From Acidobacteriota bacterium (lineage in GTDB: Bacteria; Acidobacteriota; Blastocatellia; Pyrinomonadales; Pyrinomonadaceae): a stretch of DNA of 64,000 nucleotides. The DNA lies in contig JAFDVK010000052.1 of the NCBI GenBank assembly GCA_018269005.1, positions 124,001 through 188,000 of the forward strand. The letters are read 5' to 3'. The notes beneath the pieces are model-generated. The model was not told the origin of the DNA, searched no databases, and saw only the letters and a list, made by a program, of their open reading frames with translations. Below, piece after piece: positions 61,368 to 64,000 of the stretch. Every line of letters starts with the position of its first letter. Within the stretch, counting starts at the first letter, position 1. The translations under genes were made by a program, and so were the position numbers.

Positions 61368-63136
61368 ACCTTATGAAAGAGCGGAATAACACAGGGTTGC
61401 GGATCGCTTTGGTCGCGATCGGGATCGGTTTGGCTGCTGACTATTTGCTGCGTGCGGAAGTTTGGGGGCTAAATATCCTCGTCTTTAACCTGCTATTCTT
61501 CGCCAGTCTCGGCGTGATCGCGTGGCGGCACAGGCCCGATCTCCTCACGAAAGCGAACATCTCGCTTACGGCGGCAATTCTCTTTTTTGCTTCGATGTAT
61601 GTCGTCCGGGCTGCCGTGGAACTCCTGGTTTTCGATACGTTTGCCATACTCGGACTGATGGGTGTGCTTCTTCTCGCAAATCTCAAGATCAAGGCACACA
61701 TCGCGGGAACGTTCCACTATATTGCCGGCATCGCGTGGTCGGGCGTTACATCGGTATTCGGCCCGTTCCTTCTGCTCGGCAGCGACATCGATTGGAAGAA
61801 AACGTCGGGCGGTGCGACAAGCAAGACGGCGTTCGCGGCGCTTCGGGGGCTGGCGATCGCGTTGCCGCTCGTGTTCATCTTCGGAGCATTGTTTATGTCA
61901 GCGGACGCTGCATTCGAGGCTTCGGTAAATAAGATCATCAACATCGATCTTTCGATGGTCGCCGGACACGTTATGCTCGCATCGACCTTCGCTTGGCTAA
62001 GTGCGGGATATTTTCGGGGTGCTCTAAAGCGTTTCGGAACCGAGCCGCAAGCGACGGACGACGTTCCCGAGACGGCGAGCGAAGAAGAGGCCGCACACGG
62101 GAGCGAAGGCGGCTCTTTCGTGGACCGAATGACTGCCGAGCCTGCCGTAACCGACGAGCACGTTATTGATTCTACGGTCGTCGAGCATATAAACCGCTCC
62201 GATCCGCCGGCGGCAAAGGAGAAAGAGCTTTTTGAGAGCATAATTCCGAATTCTTCCGCCCCGACGTTCAAGTCACGGTTCGACAAATGGCAGAACATCG
62301 ACAATTCGAAAATACCGGCGATCTTTACGCTCGGTACGGTCGAGATCGTGCTGCTCCTTGGGCTTCTCGATCTGCTCTTTGTCAGCTTTGTGTCGTATCA
62401 GATCCCATATCTCTTCGGCGGGCTGGACCTCGTGCAGGCGACGCCGGACTTTAAGCTTTCGGAATACGCGCGTCGCGGATTTGGTGAGATCGTGTTTGCT
62501 TCGGCACTCGTTCTCCCGATACTGCTCGCTTCCCACTGGCTGATCCGCAGCAGCGTGAAGAGCCGCACGACGACGGTCTTTCGCGTCCTGGCAGGAGCGC
62601 AGATCGTCCTTCTATTCGTGATAATGGCATCGGCGGTGCAACGCCTCGTTATACTCACCGGCGAATCCGGTTACGGCCTAACGACCATAAGATTCTATCC
62701 AATGGTCTTTATGACGTGGCTCGCGGTCGTCTTAATTTGGTTTGCGGCAACAGTGCTTCGCGGGGCGAGGAACCGCTTTGCGTGGGGTGCGTTATGGGCA
62801 GCCGTCGCAGTCCTCGGCGTAACGAACCTTATGAATCCGCACGCTTTTATCGCCGAGACGAATCTGCAGTTGATGCGGCAAGGAAGGGATTTTGACGCGT
62901 ATTACAATGCGACTTTGAGCGATGACGCTCTTCCTACGCTGATCGGCTCGTTTGATAAGCTCGATCCCGAAGACGCAAGGAGCGCTCATGACAGGCTAAA
63001 GTGGAGAGTCTGCGAGAAGATTCGACAAGGAAGCGATCTGAGGAGCTGGAATTTATCGAGAAACAAGGCCGATTACCTGCTTCGCACATATAACGTCAAA
63101 CCCGGAAAGGACTATCTTTGCGAGCCTCCGGATTGA
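61364..63136 (+). CDS. DUF4173/DUF4153-family membrane protein
   Basis: A 590-residue protein with a GTG start that overlaps the previous stop; an ATG at 61373 is an alternative. About 11-12 membrane helices occur in two blocks, separated by an acidic cytoplasmic or periplasmic stretch (residues about 228-300, rich in Glu, Asp, Ser and Thr). The C-terminal part ends in a soluble domain (FDAYYNATLSDDALP onward) typical of DUF4173 proteins. The function of the family is unknown; it often accompanies a winged-helix regulator. Confidence 0.8.
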   Translation: MNLMKERNNTGLRIALVAIGIGLAADYLLRAEVWGLNILVFNLLFFASLGVIAWRHRPDLLTKANISLTAAILFFASMYVVRAAVELLVFDTFAILGLMGVLLLANLKIKAHIAGTFHYIAGIAWSGVTSVFGPFLLLGSDIDWKKTSGGATSKTAFAALRGLAIALPLVFIFGALFMSADAAFEASVNKIINIDLSMVAGHVMLASTFAWLSAGYFRGALKRFGTEPQATDDVPETASEEEAAHGSEGGSFVDRMTAEPAVTDEHVIDSTVVEHINRSDPPAAKEKELFESIIPNSSAPTFKSRFDKWQNIDNSKIPAIFTLGTVEIVLLLGLLDLLFVSFVSYQIPYLFGGLDLVQATPDFKLSEYARRGFGEIVFASALVLPILLASHWLIRSSVKSRTTTVFRVLAGAQIVLLFVIMASAVQRLVILTGESGYGLTTIRFYPMVFMTWLAVVLIWFAATVLRGARNRFAWGALWAAVAVLGVTNLMNPHAFIAETNLQLMRQGRDFDAYYNATLSDDALPTLIGSFDKLDPEDARSAHDRLKWRVCEKIRQGSDLRSWNLSRNKADYLLRTYNVKPGKDYLCEPPD

Positions 63137-63186
63137 GAAAACGCCACCAAGAGTTGGCTTGTCGAATAGTCTGCTAAACTGCTTTT

Positions 63187-64000
63187 GTGAGTCGAGACCT
63201 CATTCGCGAATACCTTATTTACCTGAAGGCCGAAAAGGGCCTCGCGAAAAATTCTGTCGAAGCTTACACGCGCGATCTTAAAAAGCTCGAAGCATGGTGT
63301 GAAAGGACGGGTATTGAGATCGTGGAGCTCGATGAACGTGACTTGCGAGAGTGGATGACCGACCTGGCGGTCGAGCGGCTGAACGAGACATCGAGACGGC
63401 GATATTTGAGTTCCATTCGCGGATTTTTTAGGTTTTTGGCGATGGAAGGACATATTTCTGCGGATCCGACCGCGAATTTGATGACGGCCGGCAAGACATT
63501 CTATCTACCGAGGTTTCTGAACTCGGCAGAGATCGAAAAGCTGCTCTCCGCACCGGATGTCGGGACAAAGAACGGCCTTCGCGACCGGACGATCTTCGAG
63601 GTGATGTACGCCTGCGGACTGCGTGTTTCAGAGCTTGCGAACCTAAAATTGGCAGAGATCGATCTCGAATCCGGCATTTTGACGACGACCGGAAAGGGCA
63701 GCAAGACGCGGAAAGTTCCTGTGGGGGCAAGCGCGATCGAGTGGCTGAGAAGGTACTTGGCCGTCCGAAAGCCGAAAGATCGCGTCGAAAGGCTGTTCTT
63801 GGGCGAACGTGGACGGCCGCTCGATAGGCACGCAATTCACTGTATTATCAAGGAATACGCGGCAAAATGCGGATTCGAGGGCGTTTCGGCACACACGCTG
63901 CGGCATTCCTTTGCGACGCATCTTGTCCAGAACGACGCCGATATCAGGTCGGTGCAGTTGATGCTCGGCCACGCTGACATCTCCACTACGCAGATCTATA
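63187..64000 (+). CDS. xerD: Tyrosine recombinase XerD, 3' end outside window
   Basis: A GTG start at 63187; 271 codons are visible and the frame is still open at the right edge. The N-terminal SAM-like domain begins LIREYLIYLKAEKGLAKNSVEAY. The catalytic Arg is in CGLRVSEL, HTLRHSFATHLV supplies His and Arg, and GHADISTTQIY is cut at the edge next to the nucleophile Tyr. It pairs with XerC (50378-51289) for dimer resolution. A second phage-type integrase is less likely given the standard length and motif spacing. Confidence 0.9.
   Translation, partial: MSRDLIREYLIYLKAEKGLAKNSVEAYTRDLKKLEAWCERTGIEIVELDERDLREWMTDLAVERLNETSRRRYLSSIRGFFRFLAMEGHISADPTANLMTAGKTFYLPRFLNSAEIEKLLSAPDVGTKNGLRDRTIFEVMYACGLRVSELANLKLAEIDLESGILTTTGKGSKTRKVPVGASAIEWLRRYLAVRKPKDRVERLFLGERGRPLDRHAIHCIIKEYAAKCGFEGVSAHTLRHSFATHLVQNDADIRSVQLMLGHADISTTQIY

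Overview
The window looks like a chromosomal segment of an Acidobacteriota bacterium, probably class Blastocatellia (Pyrinomonadaceae-like). This is inference. It rests on two secreted von Willebrand factor A proteins of the type typical of Acidobacteriota (45332-47431, 51315-52379), the folate-dependent tRNA methyltransferase TrmFO, a Gram-negative envelope (lipoproteins, lytic transglycosylases, a type VI baseplate protein) and many degenerate heptamer repeats between genes. No rRNA or tRNA gene and no CRISPR array was found.

Layout. 1-6.2 kb: edge of a type VI secretion locus, with three tandem FHA/transglycosylase-like paralogues, a YkgJ-type cysteine-cluster protein, the baseplate subunit TssK and a zinc-ribbon/PH-domain membrane protein. 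6.2-10.6 kb: dTDP-rhamnose genes rfbB-rfbD, converging on a Wzc-type tyrosine autokinase for polysaccharide export. 10.7-20.3 kb: phosphate acetyltransferase, an S41 protease, a DUF1232 protein, DinB and CGNR proteins from a divergent promoter region, then a ClpC-type unfoldase followed by a small ORF, a lytic transglycosylase and an amidohydrolase. 20.5-28.3 kb: SCO-family protein, folD, a MazG-like protein, coaE, and an Opp-type substrate-binding protein with two ATPases but no permeases. 28.6-33.8 kb: a signalling block of PocR-GAF-GGDEF protein, a degenerate ATPase fused to an RsbW-like kinase fold, and an FHA-GGDEF protein.

33.8-41.3 kb: a compact phage-derived cluster. It holds a small HTH protein on the minus strand, a 19-bp repeat array, a folded leader-like element, an endolysin, a holin-like protein, two overlapping spanin-like genes, large terminase, portal, a papain-like protease in antisense, a small scaffold-like protein, the coat protein, a connector-like protein and a strong terminator. 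No tail, replication or integrase gene is present. It resembles a domesticated or satellite head-and-lysis module and is the most unusual region here.

41.3-64 kb: trmFO behind twin palindromes, an enolase-superfamily gene (probably menC), the two VWA proteins, a Slt-type transglycosylase, brnTA, xerC, an SLC13 transporter, a DUF433 antitoxin with a truncated toxin remnant, a 165-bp direct repeat flanking a DUF7660-like gene, ettA, a candidate PIN toxin-antitoxin pair, a membrane-protein/winged-helix operon and xerD, which runs off the right edge. Intergenic DNA carries a REP-like palindrome family, heptamer arrays and duplicated blocks.
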